A DNA stretch of 36,234 nucleotides from Bacteroidota bacterium (GTDB lineage Bacteria > Bacteroidota > Bacteroidia > Cytophagales > Cyclobacteriaceae): positions 1-36,234 of the forward strand of contig JAJRQT010000108.1 of the NCBI GenBank assembly GCA_024280115.1, in the 5' to 3' direction. The position numbers were made by a program, and so were the translations under genes. The notes below the pieces were generated by a model. It did no database searches and was not told the DNA's origin. It saw only the letters and a program-made list of their open reading frames with translations. Below, one piece after another: positions 16,527-25,376 of the stretch; positions within the stretch are counted from its first letter, which is position 1, and every line of letters starts with the position of its first letter.

Positions 16527-17024
16527 TCACCAGTTGGAAGTTTCAATTATTCCAACAGGATTTTCTTTAGTTGCCTGAAAACTCTTCATTTCACCTTTGT
16601 ATTGGAAATGTATAAGGTTTATCTGGTCATCAAACAATTCTGTAATGATGGCATTTTTTATCTCTATTGAATTGATGATTTTAATCTTTTTTCCTTCCAA
16701 ATAGCACAAAACAGAATAGTTATTATATTCAAACCCAAGGAATTCGAGCGAAACTTTTCTGGAGTTGTATTTTATTTCAAATTTTTTTTTCAGGTAAGAC
16801 CCAAGTTGATTTTTAATGCTTTCCTGATCTTCGGATTCCAACAATTTAAAGTTCGAATTTCCTTGTTTTTGAATGGCGAGCTCCAGGTCATCTATAAATA
16901 TTTTCATGGATATCTCAAGTGATTGTGTTTTATCATTGTGATACACTTCACAGACACTCACATGAAATGGATGTACATTTGAAATTAAAATGGTGCTAAA
17001 AAGCCTCGTAATAAGCAAAAGCAT
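16527..17024 (-). CDS. DUF6702-type exported protein
   Basis: The start is set at ATG 17024; a TTG nine codons upstream is also open but would extend past the signal peptide. The 165-residue product has a short hydrophobic export signal (MLLLITRLFSTILIS), then HPFHVSVCEVYHN and LEISMKIFIDDLE, the N-terminal pattern of DUF6702. The rest is mainly predicted beta strand. In Bacteroidota this family is often found beside HupE/UreJ-like and M1 peptidase genes, as here; those two genes are divergent from it. Function is unknown. The histidine-rich start might bind metal, but that is a guess. Confidence 0.7.
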   Translation of the reverse strand: MLLLITRLFSTILISNVHPFHVSVCEVYHNDKTQSLEISMKIFIDDLELAIQKQGNSNFKLLESEDQESIKNQLGSYLKKKFEIKYNSRKVSLEFLGFEYNNYSVLCYLEGKKIKIINSIEIKNAIITELFDDQINLIHFQYKGEMKSFQATKENPVGIIETSNW

Positions 17025-17061
17025 TTCACCGGAATAATTATTTAAATTCAAATTTATACAT

Positions 17062-17069
17062 TAATTTTG
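17062..17069 (+). promoter_or_regulatory. Putative -7 box for the HupE-like / M1 peptidase unit
   Basis: TAATTTTG matches TAnnTTTG exactly. It lies within TTAATTTTGCG, an 11-mer that recurs at 29279-29289 upstream of the PorW/SprE-like gene. It would give a leader of about 40 bases before ATG 17116. A -33 box is not clear. Confidence 0.4.
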
Positions 17070-17115
17070 CGATTCTTTTTAAAATACAATTTTTTATTAT
17101 TAGCTAATTCATCGG

Positions 17116-17706
17116 ATGATGTCTCAGTTTCCTTTGTTTTATAAGCTTGGTATCAGGTATATTCTAGACATTTATAATGTAGAATATATCCTGTTTCTCA
17201 TTTCACTTCTAGTGGTTTTTACCATAAAGGACTGGAATCGAGTTATAATACTACTTGTTTTTTTTGTTTCTGGCTATACCTTAACTATGTCATTGGCGAG
17301 CTTTAACGTTGTCAGATACAATTATGAGCTAATCCAGTTTCTACTTCCTCTCACCATATTTTTTACATCATTCACCAATATTTTCAAAAAAAAGGACAAT
17401 TTCCGCTACAAGGGAAACATGAGAAAAAACTACATCTTGGCTATGGTTTTTGGGGCTATTCATGGTTTTAGCTATAGCAATTATTTGACCGGAATAAATC
17501 CCGGAACTATGAAAGTAATGGATCAGTTTGTAGCGTTTAACCTGGGGGTAAGCTCTGGGCAAATTGTTGTGGCTTTAATTTTCTTACTTCTGGCATTTAT
17601 CTTTATTAGCTTAATAGGGATAAACAGGCGGGATTGGGTTATGGTTATTTCCTCCGGAATTGCCGGAGTAGCACTTACCATAATGTTTGAATCAAAGTTT
17701 TGGTAA
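17116..17706 (+). CDS. HupE/UreJ-like integral membrane protein with altered metal-ligand positions
   Basis: The 196-residue protein has about six membrane spans and the overall pattern of the HupE/UreJ family of putative nickel or metal permeases. The pattern includes ILFLISLLVVF, a GxTLT segment, IHGFSYSNYL and FNLGVSSGQ. Many relatives have His at 'GxxH(I/V)xD...DH(I/V)LF' and 'GHTLT', and Glu at 'LGxExGQ'. Here those positions read GIRYILDIYNVEYILF, SGYTLT and LGVSSGQ, with only IHG keeping its His. The comparison is from memory of the family, not an alignment. The fold looks intact, so it may do something other than metal transport. ATG codons at 17116 and 17119 are equally likely starts. 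The M1 peptidase gene follows after 7 bases. Confidence 0.8.
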   Translation: MMSQFPLFYKLGIRYILDIYNVEYILFLISLLVVFTIKDWNRVIILLVFFVSGYTLTMSLASFNVVRYNYELIQFLLPLTIFFTSFTNIFKKKDNFRYKGNMRKNYILAMVFGAIHGFSYSNYLTGINPGTMKVMDQFVAFNLGVSSGQIVVALIFLLLAFIFISLIGINRRDWVMVISSGIAGVALTIMFESKFW

Positions 17707-17713
17707 TTAAAAA

Positions 17714-19945
17714 ATGATATTGATGAAAAGTTATATAATACTTATAATACTTGCACTGACATATATTAGCGTGTTTAGTCAGGAGAATTTTGAGGGAAGA
17801 AAATTTGAACAAATGGGAACCATACTTCCTACCCCAAATGCCTATCGGTCTGCCTCAGGTGCACCTGGTTTTGAGTACTGGCAGCAAAAGGCAGATTATG
17901 ATATCGAAGTGGAGCTCAATGATGATAACCAGACAATCAGTGGACATGAGGTAATCTATTATACGAATAATTCACCTGATCCACTATCATACTTTTGGCT
18001 TCAACTGGAACAGAATATGAGGAATGTAGATTCTGATACCTATAGCACAAAAAATTCCCACATCAGAGAAGATATGAGTGAAGGTGGTCTGAAGAGTCTG
18101 ATTGATCATACTTATGATCTCGGTTTCAAGATACTTGAGGTTAAAGATTTAGAAGGAAACAACCTGCCATATACGATTAATAAAACCATGATGAGGGTAG
18201 ATTTGCCTATAACAGTTAATAAGGGTGAGCAATTTAAATTCTCAGTAAAGTGGTATTATAATATAAATGACAGAATCAAGGTTGGTGGCCGTTCAGGAAT
18301 GGAATATTTTCCGGAAGACGGAAATTACCTCTACACGATCGCGCAGTTTTTTCCGAGAATGGCTGTTTACGATGATGTTAATGGCTGGCAAAACAAGCAA
18401 TTTTTAGGCAGAGGTGAATTCACACTACCATTTGGAGATTACAATGTAAAAATTACCGTGCCATCTGATCATATCATCGCCGCCACAGGAGAGCTGCAAA
18501 ATCCTCAATCGGTATTAACCCGGGAACAGATATTGCGTTTTGAAAAATCAAAAACATCCAACGAACCTGTTATCATTGTATCACAGGAAGAAGTAGAGCA
18601 AAAAGAAAAATCTAAAGCTAAGGATAAAAAAGTTTGGGAATATCATGCAAAAAATGTTCGCGATTTTGCCTTTGGAAGCTCAAGAAAACTAATCTGGGAT
18701 GCAATGGGAGTCGATATTGCTGGAAAAACCGTAATGGCCATGTCATATTATCCGAAAGAAGCCAACCCTCTTTACGAGGAATTTTCCACAAAAGTGGTTG
18801 CTCAAACATTAAAAACTTACTCAAAATACACGATCGATTATCCGTACCCTGTCGCTATTTCAGTTGAAGCTTCCAATGGCATGGAATATCCAATGATTTG
18901 CTTCAATTATGGCAGACCCGATAAGGATGGTAAATATTCTGACAGATTGAAAAGAGGAATGATATCTGTGATTATCCATGAAGTGGGACACAATTTTTTC
19001 CCAATGATCATCAATTCTGATGAGAGGCAATGGACCTGGATGGATGAAGGATTAAATACATTTGTTCAATATTTAACTGAACAGGAATGGGATTCGGATT
19101 ATCCCTCGAGAAGAGGACCACCGGAAAAAATTGTACCATACATGAAGGGAAGTGCGGATTTTATGGTGCCAATCATGACAAATTCTGAACAGATTAAGCA
19201 ATTTGGCAGCAATGCTTATGCAAAGCCCGCAACAGCCCTGAATATTCTGAGAGAAACAATAATGGGGCATGAATTATTTGATTATGCATTCAAAGAATAC
19301 GCTAAAAGATGGGCATTTAAACATCCTACGCCGGCAGATTTTTTCAGAACTATGGAAGATGCAAGTGCTGTGGATTTAGATTGGTTTTGGAAAGGATGGT
19401 TTTATACAACAGAAAATGTAGATATTGAAGTAGCTGATATAAATTGGTTTAAGTATGATCAGCAGATTGAAGAAGAAGTAGTGGCAAGTGGTAAGGGGAA
19501 AAAGAAAAATAGAAAAAAAGGAAATTCCAGAGGTGAATTTGAAGCAATAGATACAAAAGGATATACCAATGAAGATACGCCAAGTCCCGAAGAAAAACTT
19601 CTTAATCCAAGGCCTTTAAAAACGACCTTGTCAGAAGCAGATGAACTAGTGTCGGCGGAACAGAATTTTTATGAAATAAAACTTAAAAATAAAGGAGGCC
19701 TTTTAATGCCTGTAATTCTTCAATTTAATTTCAGGGATGGATCTTCAGAAATAAAACGAATTCCTGCAGAAATCTGGAGACAAAATGAAGAAGAGGTCAC
19801 CAAAGTATTTGTATTAAAAAAGGAATTGGAAAGTGTAGTTCTGGACCCGTTTAAAGAAACGGCAGATGTGAACGAAGCAAATAATCATTATCCCCCAAAA
19901 GAAATTATTTCTGATTTCCAGAGGTATAAAGGAAATAAGGAATAA
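17714..19945 (+). CDS. Exported M1-family metallopeptidase (aminopeptidase-like)
   Basis: The 743-residue protein begins with a signal peptide (ending ISVFSQ); ATG 17723 would also preserve it. An N-terminal beta domain (about 30-300) precedes the gluzincin catalytic domain. The zinc site is complete: HEVGH at residues 422-426 and, 18 residues later, the third ligand Glu445 in WMDEGLNTF. Instead of the classical GxMEN exopeptidase motif it has SNGMEYPM, common in Bacteroidota members. A very basic insert (GKGKKKNRKKG, about 591-602) and a predicted beta C-terminus follow. It should cleave peptides in the periplasm or outside the cell. It is translated with the HupE-like gene, 7 bases upstream, suggesting a shared role. 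Confidence 0.92.
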   Translation: MILMKSYIILIILALTYISVFSQENFEGRKFEQMGTILPTPNAYRSASGAPGFEYWQQKADYDIEVELNDDNQTISGHEVIYYTNNSPDPLSYFWLQLEQNMRNVDSDTYSTKNSHIREDMSEGGLKSLIDHTYDLGFKILEVKDLEGNNLPYTINKTMMRVDLPITVNKGEQFKFSVKWYYNINDRIKVGGRSGMEYFPEDGNYLYTIAQFFPRMAVYDDVNGWQNKQFLGRGEFTLPFGDYNVKITVPSDHIIAATGELQNPQSVLTREQILRFEKSKTSNEPVIIVSQEEVEQKEKSKAKDKKVWEYHAKNVRDFAFGSSRKLIWDAMGVDIAGKTVMAMSYYPKEANPLYEEFSTKVVAQTLKTYSKYTIDYPYPVAISVEASNGMEYPMICFNYGRPDKDGKYSDRLKRGMISVIIHEVGHNFFPMIINSDERQWTWMDEGLNTFVQYLTEQEWDSDYPSRRGPPEKIVPYMKGSADFMVPIMTNSEQIKQFGSNAYAKPATALNILRETIMGHELFDYAFKEYAKRWAFKHPTPADFFRTMEDASAVDLDWFWKGWFYTTENVDIEVADINWFKYDQQIEEEVVASGKGKKKNRKKGNSRGEFEAIDTKGYTNEDTPSPEEKLLNPRPLKTTLSEADELVSAEQNFYEIKLKNKGGLLMPVILQFNFRDGSSEIKRIPAEIWRQNEEEVTKVFVLKKELESVVLDPFKETADVNEANNHYPPKEIISDFQRYKGNKE

Positions 19946-20128
19946 TCAAAGATTGTACTATTTAATTGAGTATGATACTCTATTGATAAATTTTCCAGGC
20001 CTTATTAATCTAATTTTACCCTCTTCTTAATAAATACAGAATATTTAATTAAGACAATAATAATTGTGTTTACTGTGGGGTTTTAGTAATTTCAAATATC
20101 ATTATCCAACCATTAAATTATAAATCCC

Positions 20129-21145
20129 ATGGAAAAAAGAAGGCAATTTCTCAAAAAAGTATCCGGATTAACAGCGGGTATCATGATTCCTATCCAAAAT
20201 TTTTCTTTTGGTAAAAATTCTAATTCTGACAAGTGGGGACAAGTTCTTCCAAAACGAAAATTGGGGAAAACCGGAAAAGAAGTAACCATGCTTGGTGTTG
20301 GGGGCTATCATGTTGGATGGACGACCGAGCGAGATGCCCAGGCTGTAATAGAAGCGGCCATTGAAGGAGGCATTCGATTTTTTGATACCGCAGAATCATA
20401 TGGTCCTCATACGAGCGAAACACGCTATGGGAAATATCTTACACCAAAATATCGCGAGGAAATTTTCCTGATGACTAAATCAACTGCAAAAGATGCAAAA
20501 ACCATGCAAGAGCATCTTGAAGGATCATTGAAACGGATGAAAACAGATTATCTGGATTTATGGCAGATTCATTCGGTAACAGATCCGGAGGATGTTGACA
20601 GGAGAATTGAGAACGGAGTATTTGATGTTGTGATGAAGGCAAAAATGGATGGAAAAGTAAAGCATGTTGGTTTTACCGGACATAGAAATCCGAAGGCTCA
20701 TCAGAGAGTACTGGAAAGAACGGCTGAAAATCCATTCCTGGAAACTGTTCAAATGCCAATAAATGTCATTGATGCCAATCATGATCACTTTATCAATTCT
20801 GTTTTACCAATAGCCATGGATAGAAAACTTGGTATTCTTGCCATGAAAACTATGGCTGACGGCAGGTTTTTTGCTAAAAAAGAAAATTTGGAAAAGATTC
20901 AATGGGAGACGAAAAATCCTGTAATTCCCAATAAATTGTCGATTATGGAAACCTTATATTTTGTCTGGTCGCTGCCCGTAAGTGTATTGATTACAGGAGC
21001 AGAAAATGAGCGCCTTATTAAAGAAAAGATTCAGTTGGCAAAAGATTTTAGCAATTTTAATGAATCTCAGAGGTCAAAATTAATCTCAAAGGTGGCTGAC
21101 CTGGCGAAAGATAGCAGTATTGAGTACTATAAAAAAATTACTTAG
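20129..21145 (+). CDS. Exported aldo/keto reductase with a Tat-type signal
   Basis: The 338 residues start MEKRRQFLKKVSG, a twin-arginine motif, followed by a modest hydrophobic stretch, so export by the Tat pathway with bound NADPH is likely. The aldo/keto-reductase barrel starts at about 45 and has the full catalytic tetrad: Asp86 and Tyr91 in DTAESYG, Lys117 in MTKST and His148 in QIHSV. The region YLDLWQIHS and a C-terminal ITGAENERLIKEKI nucleotide-binding segment agree. The substrate is unknown. It stands alone, with 183 bases of AT-rich DNA upstream in which I see no sure promoter, and converges on the small lipoprotein gene. Confidence 0.92.
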   Translation: MEKRRQFLKKVSGLTAGIMIPIQNFSFGKNSNSDKWGQVLPKRKLGKTGKEVTMLGVGGYHVGWTTERDAQAVIEAAIEGGIRFFDTAESYGPHTSETRYGKYLTPKYREEIFLMTKSTAKDAKTMQEHLEGSLKRMKTDYLDLWQIHSVTDPEDVDRRIENGVFDVVMKAKMDGKVKHVGFTGHRNPKAHQRVLERTAENPFLETVQMPINVIDANHDHFINSVLPIAMDRKLGILAMKTMADGRFFAKKENLEKIQWETKNPVIPNKLSIMETLYFVWSLPVSVLITGAENERLIKEKIQLAKDFSNFNESQRSKLISKVADLAKDSSIEYYKKIT

Positions 21146-21201
21146 CGTCTTGTTAACTAGGAAATTCGGAACGTCAGTTTACGGATAAAAAGAGCTACTT
21201 G

Positions 21202-21588
21202 TTAATTTCGGCTCAAAGTAAGATTGATGTCATCTAATAATGTCAGGTGAAGTTCCTGATTGGTAAATTTGTTGATGTTATAGGGAAGTCCGAGTTCATC
21301 ATTGCCATCAATAAACCTGAGAACGGTATCATCAATTTTCCAATTGAGTATATTTTTTAAGGTATCATCAGAAAAAATACATCCTTTAAATCCAAATGCC
21401 GAAATCTCCACTTCTCCATTGTCTTTAAAATTAATAGTACCGTTCATCTTTAGATTATCGTGTGCTATTTCTTGTATGCCATCACCGGCTTTTGTCTCCC
21501 AGCAAGCATCCCATTCACCAATGATTTTCTTCTCCTTGCTTTGATTATTTTGACATCCAACCAGAGAAATTATTATTACTGATAACAA
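21202..21588 (-). CDS. Small lipoprotein, N-terminus out of frame with its likely ATG
   Basis: Read from a TTG at 21588 the protein is 128 residues with a lipobox (ISLVGCQNN) almost at once, too short for a normal lipoprotein signal. The body (IIGEWDACWETKAGDG and a later segment LNWKIDDTVLRFIDGNDELG) resembles small lipocalin-like 'GxW' proteins, but I do not recognise a family. The better start is ATG 21623, which is out of frame by one base: a run of seven T residues (21604-21610 on the opposite strand) would need eight to give MKRNVFFSITLSLLSVIIIS and then the lipobox. The gene is therefore frameshifted, phase-variable or mis-sequenced. It is convergent with the aldo/keto reductase. Confidence 0.6.
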   Translation of the reverse strand: MLSVIIISLVGCQNNQSKEKKIIGEWDACWETKAGDGIQEIAHDNLKMNGTINFKDNGEVEISAFGFKGCIFSDDTLKNILNWKIDDTVLRFIDGNDELGLPYNINKFTNQELHLTLLDDINLTLSRN

Positions 21589-21719
21589 TGAGAGCGTGAT
21601 ACTAAAAAAACATTTCGTTTCATTTTCTTGTATTGACTAGGGTTAAAACGAAAACCCAATATATTATTGTCTGACAAAATAAATCTTTTAAGGTGCGCCA
21701 AATGTAGGGATAATATGTA

Positions 21720-22268
21720 TTATTTAAAAATCAACTTAGTCTTCAAAATCATCCTATTTATAGATGAATTTCCTTCAACATATTCAAAGATTTGATCAAT
21801 TGGAATCCATGCTATATCGTTAGACTCTTCACTTGCAGTTAATTTTTCCGAGTTATCAGCAATGAATAATAAACGAATATCATAATGGTAATGAGATGAT
21901 GTTTCTTTCCTCCCGGGAATCAGATGAATATCTATGTCGAAGATACTTTCATTAAACAATTTTAACGTTGTCAGACCGGTTTCTTCAATGGCTTCTTTCC
22001 TGGCAACGGAAATAATATTTTCTTCTCCATCAGCATGCCCTCCCGGTTGCAGCCACTTATCCAATTTCTTGTGATGCAGTAAAAGGGCTAAAGTACCATA
22101 TTCGTCAATAATCCAAGCAGAAGCTGTCATGTGGCCGGTTACTAAAGACCTCTCATAGCAATTTTTAAAGTTGGTCAACAGGGATAAAAATCTGGGAATA
22201 TATAATTTTTCCTCTTTAAATGATGTATTGTAAAAGTTGAGGGCATTAATCAATTCTGTTCGATTCAT
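21720..22268 (-). CDS. Nudix hydrolase
   Basis: The 182-residue cytoplasmic protein has an N-terminal helical extension (about 1-40) and a Nudix domain. The Nudix box GX5EX7REUXEEXGU reads G-HADGE-E-NIISVAR-KEAIEETGL, with all the metal-binding glutamates but Lys in place of the usual Arg. The motif KWLQPGGHADGEE is typical of the group that prefers nucleoside-diphosphate derivatives, but the substrate cannot be told. It lies downstream of atpG on the same strand with a 55-base gap holding a weak hairpin, so it may receive readthrough from the ATP synthase operon. Confidence 0.92.
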   Translation of the reverse strand: MNRTELINALNFYNTSFKEEKLYIPRFLSLLTNFKNCYERSLVTGHMTASAWIIDEYGTLALLLHHKKLDKWLQPGGHADGEENIISVARKEAIEETGLTTLKLFNESIFDIDIHLIPGRKETSSHYHYDIRLLFIADNSEKLTASEESNDIAWIPIDQIFEYVEGNSSINRMILKTKLIFK

Positions 22269-22270
22269 AG

Positions 22271-22302
22271 AAAAACAAACCGTCTGATTATCAGGTTTTT
22301 TT
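22271..22302 (-). terminator. Weak hairpin after atpG
   Basis: AAACC and GGTTT (22277-22281 and 22294-22298) enclose the small palindrome CTGATTATCAG, with T-rich tracts on both strands. The stem is short and AT-rich, so termination after atpG is at best partial. Confidence 0.25.
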
Positions 22303-22323
22303 AAGCAAATGTCTTCTTAAATA

Positions 22324-23208
22324 TTAACCGTTGCTAAGAGCTTCAGCGCCACCTACTATTTCAAGAATTTCAGTTGTAATTGCCGCTTGCCTGCTTCGGT
22401 TATAAGCTAATCTGAGATCTTTGAGCAATTCATCAGCATTTTCAGTAGCCTGATCCATAGCTGTCATTCGTGCCCCGTGCTCTGAGGCGCTAGATTCCAG
22501 AATGGCTTTATAAAATTGTATTTTCAATGTCCTTGGGATCATTTCCTTAATGATGTATTCCACGGAAGGCTCAAAGATATAGTCTATAGATACATCGATT
22601 TTATCTTCCTGCTCATCATTTGTGATAGGCAAAAATTGTTCGGTCCTTAGAATTTGAGTTGCAACATTTTTAAATTCGTTGTAAACCAACTCAATTTGAT
22701 CGAAATCTCCATCAATAAATCCTTTCATCACAAATCCGGCGGCATCTTTTGCCTTATCAAAAGACAAGTCCTCATATATTTGATAGAACTGATCTATAAC
22801 CTGATAATTTCTTTTAGAAAAATATTCAAATGCCTTTTTCCCCAGTGGAAGGATCCAAAGATTATTGCTCCTTTCCTGTTCAATATATTTTTCCAGAATT
22901 ACATTTAAACCCGCTTTGATTGCATTGGTATTGAAGGCGCCGCATAAACCTCTATCAGAAGTAACTACTACAATCAATACCTTTTCAACAGATCTTTCAA
23001 CACTATATTCACTTTGTTTTTCACTATCAAGGCTTAATGCTGCATTTTCAAGAATCCCATATAACTTTTGAACATATGGCCTCATTTGAAGAATAGCATC
23101 CTGGGCTTTTCTCAGCTTTGAAGCAGCAACCATTTTCATAGCTTTTGTGATCTGCTGTGTGGACTTAACAGATTGAATACGTGTTCTTACTATCTTTAAA
23201 TTTGCCAT
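22324..23208 (-). CDS. atpG: ATP synthase F1 subunit gamma
   Basis: This is the 294-residue central rotor shaft of the F1 part. The N-terminal helix (MANLKIVRTRIQSVKSTQQI, then TKAMKMVAASKLRKA) and the C-terminal helix (LRLAYNRSRQAAITTEILEIVGGAEAL) form the coiled coil turning inside the alpha3beta3 ring. The conserved DRGLCGAFN strand is present in between. It is the last gene of the synthase operon here; atpD and atpC do not follow, and a Nudix gene takes their place. It starts 21 bases after atpA ends. Confidence 0.97.
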   Translation of the reverse strand: MANLKIVRTRIQSVKSTQQITKAMKMVAASKLRKAQDAILQMRPYVQKLYGILENAALSLDSEKQSEYSVERSVEKVLIVVVTSDRGLCGAFNTNAIKAGLNVILEKYIEQERSNNLWILPLGKKAFEYFSKRNYQVIDQFYQIYEDLSFDKAKDAAGFVMKGFIDGDFDQIELVYNEFKNVATQILRTEQFLPITNDEQEDKIDVSIDYIFEPSVEYIIKEMIPRTLKIQFYKAILESSASEHGARMTAMDQATENADELLKDLRLAYNRSRQAAITTEILEIVGGAEALSNG

Positions 23209-23229
23209 CGCTGCAATTAATCTGTATAT

Positions 23230-24804
23230 CTATAATTGAGCAGCAACCTCAAGCGCTACTTTTTTCATTGCATTTTGCCCTTCATCCGTAAGCTTTCCTG
23301 TTCTCAGTTCATCCAAAATGTCAGTATGCTGAAGGTTCATTTCTTTAAGATAGGCTACTTCAAAATCTTTTATTTTATCAACATCCACACTATCCGTAAA
23401 TCCTTTTGTCGATGCAAAAAGAATAGCAACTTGCTGTTCTACAGGGACAGGAGAGAATTGTGGCTGTTTTAAAATTTCCTGATTCTTTCTGCCGCGATCA
23501 ATGGTTCTTTGTGTGGCAGCATCCAAATCTGAACCAAATTTTGAAAAGGCTTCCAATTCGCGGAACTGAGCCTGATCAAGTTTCAAAGTACCGGCAATCT
23601 TCTTCATCGACTTAATTTGTGCATTTCCTCCAACCCTTGATACTGAGATACCAACATTAATAGCCGGACGGATACCAGAGTTAAACAAGTTGGTTTCAAG
23701 GAATATCTGACCGTCAGTAATAGAAATTACGTTTGTTGGAATATATGCCGAGACATCACCTGCCTGAGTTTCAATAATTGGTAAGGCTGTAAGCGAACCT
23801 CCACCTTTTACCATTCCTTTCAAAGATTCGGGAATATCGTTCATACTTTGGGCGATATTATCATTTCCATTCACTTTTGCAGCTCTTTCCAGTAAACGAG
23901 AGTGGAGATAGAATACATCACCAGGATAAGCTTCGCGTCCCGGAGGTCTCCTCAATAACAGAGATACCTGACGATAGGAAACTGCCTGCTTTGATAAGTC
24001 ATCATATATAACAAGTGCGGGTCTTCCGGTGTCACGGAAAAACTCACCAATTGCCGCACCGGTAAAAGCTGAAAAATACTGCATTGGTGCAGGATCTGCA
24101 GCAGAAGCGGATACCACGATTGTATAGTCCATCGCTCCGCCCTTTTCAAGCGCTCCCACAACTTGCTTTACTGTAGATGCTTTTTGGCCGATTGCGACAT
24201 ATATACAATATACCGGTTCGCCTCTTTCATAAAATTCTTTTTGATTTATTATTGTATCAATGGCAATAGCACTTTTTCCTGTTTGCCTGTCGCCTATTAT
24301 CAATTCTCTTTGGCCTCTTCCGATTGGAATCATGGAATCAACAGCTTTCAGGCCTGTTTGCAATGGTTCGCTTACAGGTTCCCTGTAAATCACACCTGGT
24401 GCTTTTCTTTCCAAAGGCATTTCATAAAGTTTGCCTTCAATCGCACCCTTTCCATCTATTGGTTGCCCAAGCGTATCCACTACCCTACCGACCATACCTT
24501 CACCCACTTTTATAGAAGCAATGGTATTGGTTCTTTTCACTGTATCACCTTCTTTGATCTCTTCAGATTCTCCAAATAATACAGCACCCACATTGTCTTC
24601 TTCAAGGTTTAGCACAAGCGCTGTAGTTCCATTTTCAAATTCTAAAAGTTCACCTGATTGAGCTTTGGTAAGCCCATAAATTCTTGCAACTCCGTCACCA
24701 ACCTGCAAAACGGTACCAACCTCTTCTAATTCTGCCTCTGTTTTAAAATTAGAGAGTTCTTGTCTTAATATTGCCGAAACTTCATCTGGTCTTATATCAG
24801 CCAT
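23230..24804 (-). CDS. atpA: ATP synthase F1 subunit alpha
   Basis: This is the 524-residue non-catalytic nucleotide-binding subunit of F1. The Walker A loop GDRQTGKS lies at residues 171-178. Walker B is in the [10 protein letters not shown] segment, and the family signature [14 protein letters not shown] is present. The N-terminal beta-barrel begins [17 protein letters not shown], a standard alpha start. Length and motifs are complete. It lies 29 bases after atpH and 21 bases before atpG, in the usual H-A-G order. Together with the beta subunit, encoded elsewhere in this genome, it forms the alpha3beta3 ring on the cytoplasmic side of the inner membrane. Confidence 0.98.
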   Translation of the reverse strand: MADIRPDEVSAILRQELSNFKTEAELEEVGTVLQVGDGVARIYGLTKAQSGELLEFENGTTALVLNLEEDNVGAVLFGESEEIKEGDTVKRTNTIASIKVGEGMVGRVVDTLGQPIDGKGAIEGKLYEMPLERKAPGVIYREPVSEPLQTGLKAVDSMIPIGRGQRELIIGDRQTGKSAIAIDTIINQKEFYERGEPVYCIYVAIGQKASTVKQVVGALEKGGAMDYTIVVSASAADPAPMQYFSAFTGAAIGEFFRDTGRPALVIYDDLSKQAVSYRQVSLLLRRPPGREAYPGDVFYLHSRLLERAAKVNGNDNIAQSMNDIPESLKGMVKGGGSLTALPIIETQAGDVSAYIPTNVISITDGQIFLETNLFNSGIRPAINVGISVSRVGGNAQIKSMKKIAGTLKLDQAQFRELEAFSKFGSDLDAATQRTIDRGRKNQEILKQPQFSPVPVEQQVAILFASTKGFTDSVDVDKIKDFEVAYLKEMNLQHTDILDELRTGKLTDEGQNAMKKVALEVAAQL

Positions 24805-24833
24805 AATTTATTTTAATGCTTAATTATATTATA

Positions 24834-25376
24834 TCAAGGACGGCTTTTTAATTCACGTCTTAAATTATTCAATTTACTTTTTAAGGAATTATCCACCTGT
24901 CGGTCGCCTAATTTGAGAATATAACCTCCAATTAAGGATTCATCAACCTTAGACTCTAATTCCACTTTTTTACCGGTTGCTTTTGCAATGATATTTTCAA
25001 AATCCTTTTTGATGATGGCAGAAATTTCCATTGCAGTAGTAACATCAGCTCTCACGATACCTTTATATTCATGATACAGCTCAACGAATACTCTGCTTAC
25101 CTCAGGAAGAATATTTGCCCTGTTTTTTCTACAAATCAAGTTAAAAAACTTCAAAGTGAGTTTGTCCAGGTGCTTTTCAAAAATCTTATTCAAAATTCTA
25201 AGCTTGTAGTCATACCTTACAATTGGATTTTTTAGTAAAATTACAAGCTTCCTGTTTTGATCACACACGTGCTCAACAATGAGCATATCAGTATATGCCC
25301 TATCGACATTTTTGAGTTCGATTGCTAAATCAAATACCGCTTTTGCGTACCTAGATGCAACTCTGAAATCAGACAT
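24834..25376 (-). CDS. atpH: ATP synthase F1 subunit delta
   Basis: The 180-residue peripheral-stalk protein sits on top of the alpha3beta3 ring and holds subunit b. It starts FRVASRYAKAVFDLA, the conserved six-helix N-terminal domain that grips alpha. It ends with the C-terminal family pattern DESLIGGYILKLGDRQVDNS (about 148-167), the signature of delta/OSCP proteins. Its ATG follows directly on the atpF stop codon with no spacer, so the two are probably translationally coupled. Confidence 0.95.
   Translation of the reverse strand: MSDFRVASRYAKAVFDLAIELKNVDRAYTDMLIVEHVCDQNRKLVILLKNPIVRYDYKLRILNKIFEKHLDKLTLKFFNLICRKNRANILPEVSRVFVELYHEYKGIVRADVTTAMEISAIIKKDFENIIAKATGKKVELESKVDESLIGGYILKLGDRQVDNSLKSKLNNLRRELKSRP

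Noticed and set aside
16519..16530. Possible terminator between the convergent RNA-ligase-like and DUF6702 genes
   Set aside because: Only 5 bases separate the stop codons and I find no stem with a T tract; the transcripts probably overlap.
19946..20128. 183-base AT-rich gap before the aldo/keto reductase, checked for tRNA or small RNA genes
   Set aside because: No cloverleaf, CCA end or strong stem-loop was seen, and no sure promoter; nothing could be supported beyond ordinary intergenic DNA.
24163..24579. 138-codon plus-strand frame opposite atpA
   Set aside because: It is antisense to the highly conserved alpha-subunit core; its composition (rich in Phe, Cys, His and Tyr) is that of a mirror frame.
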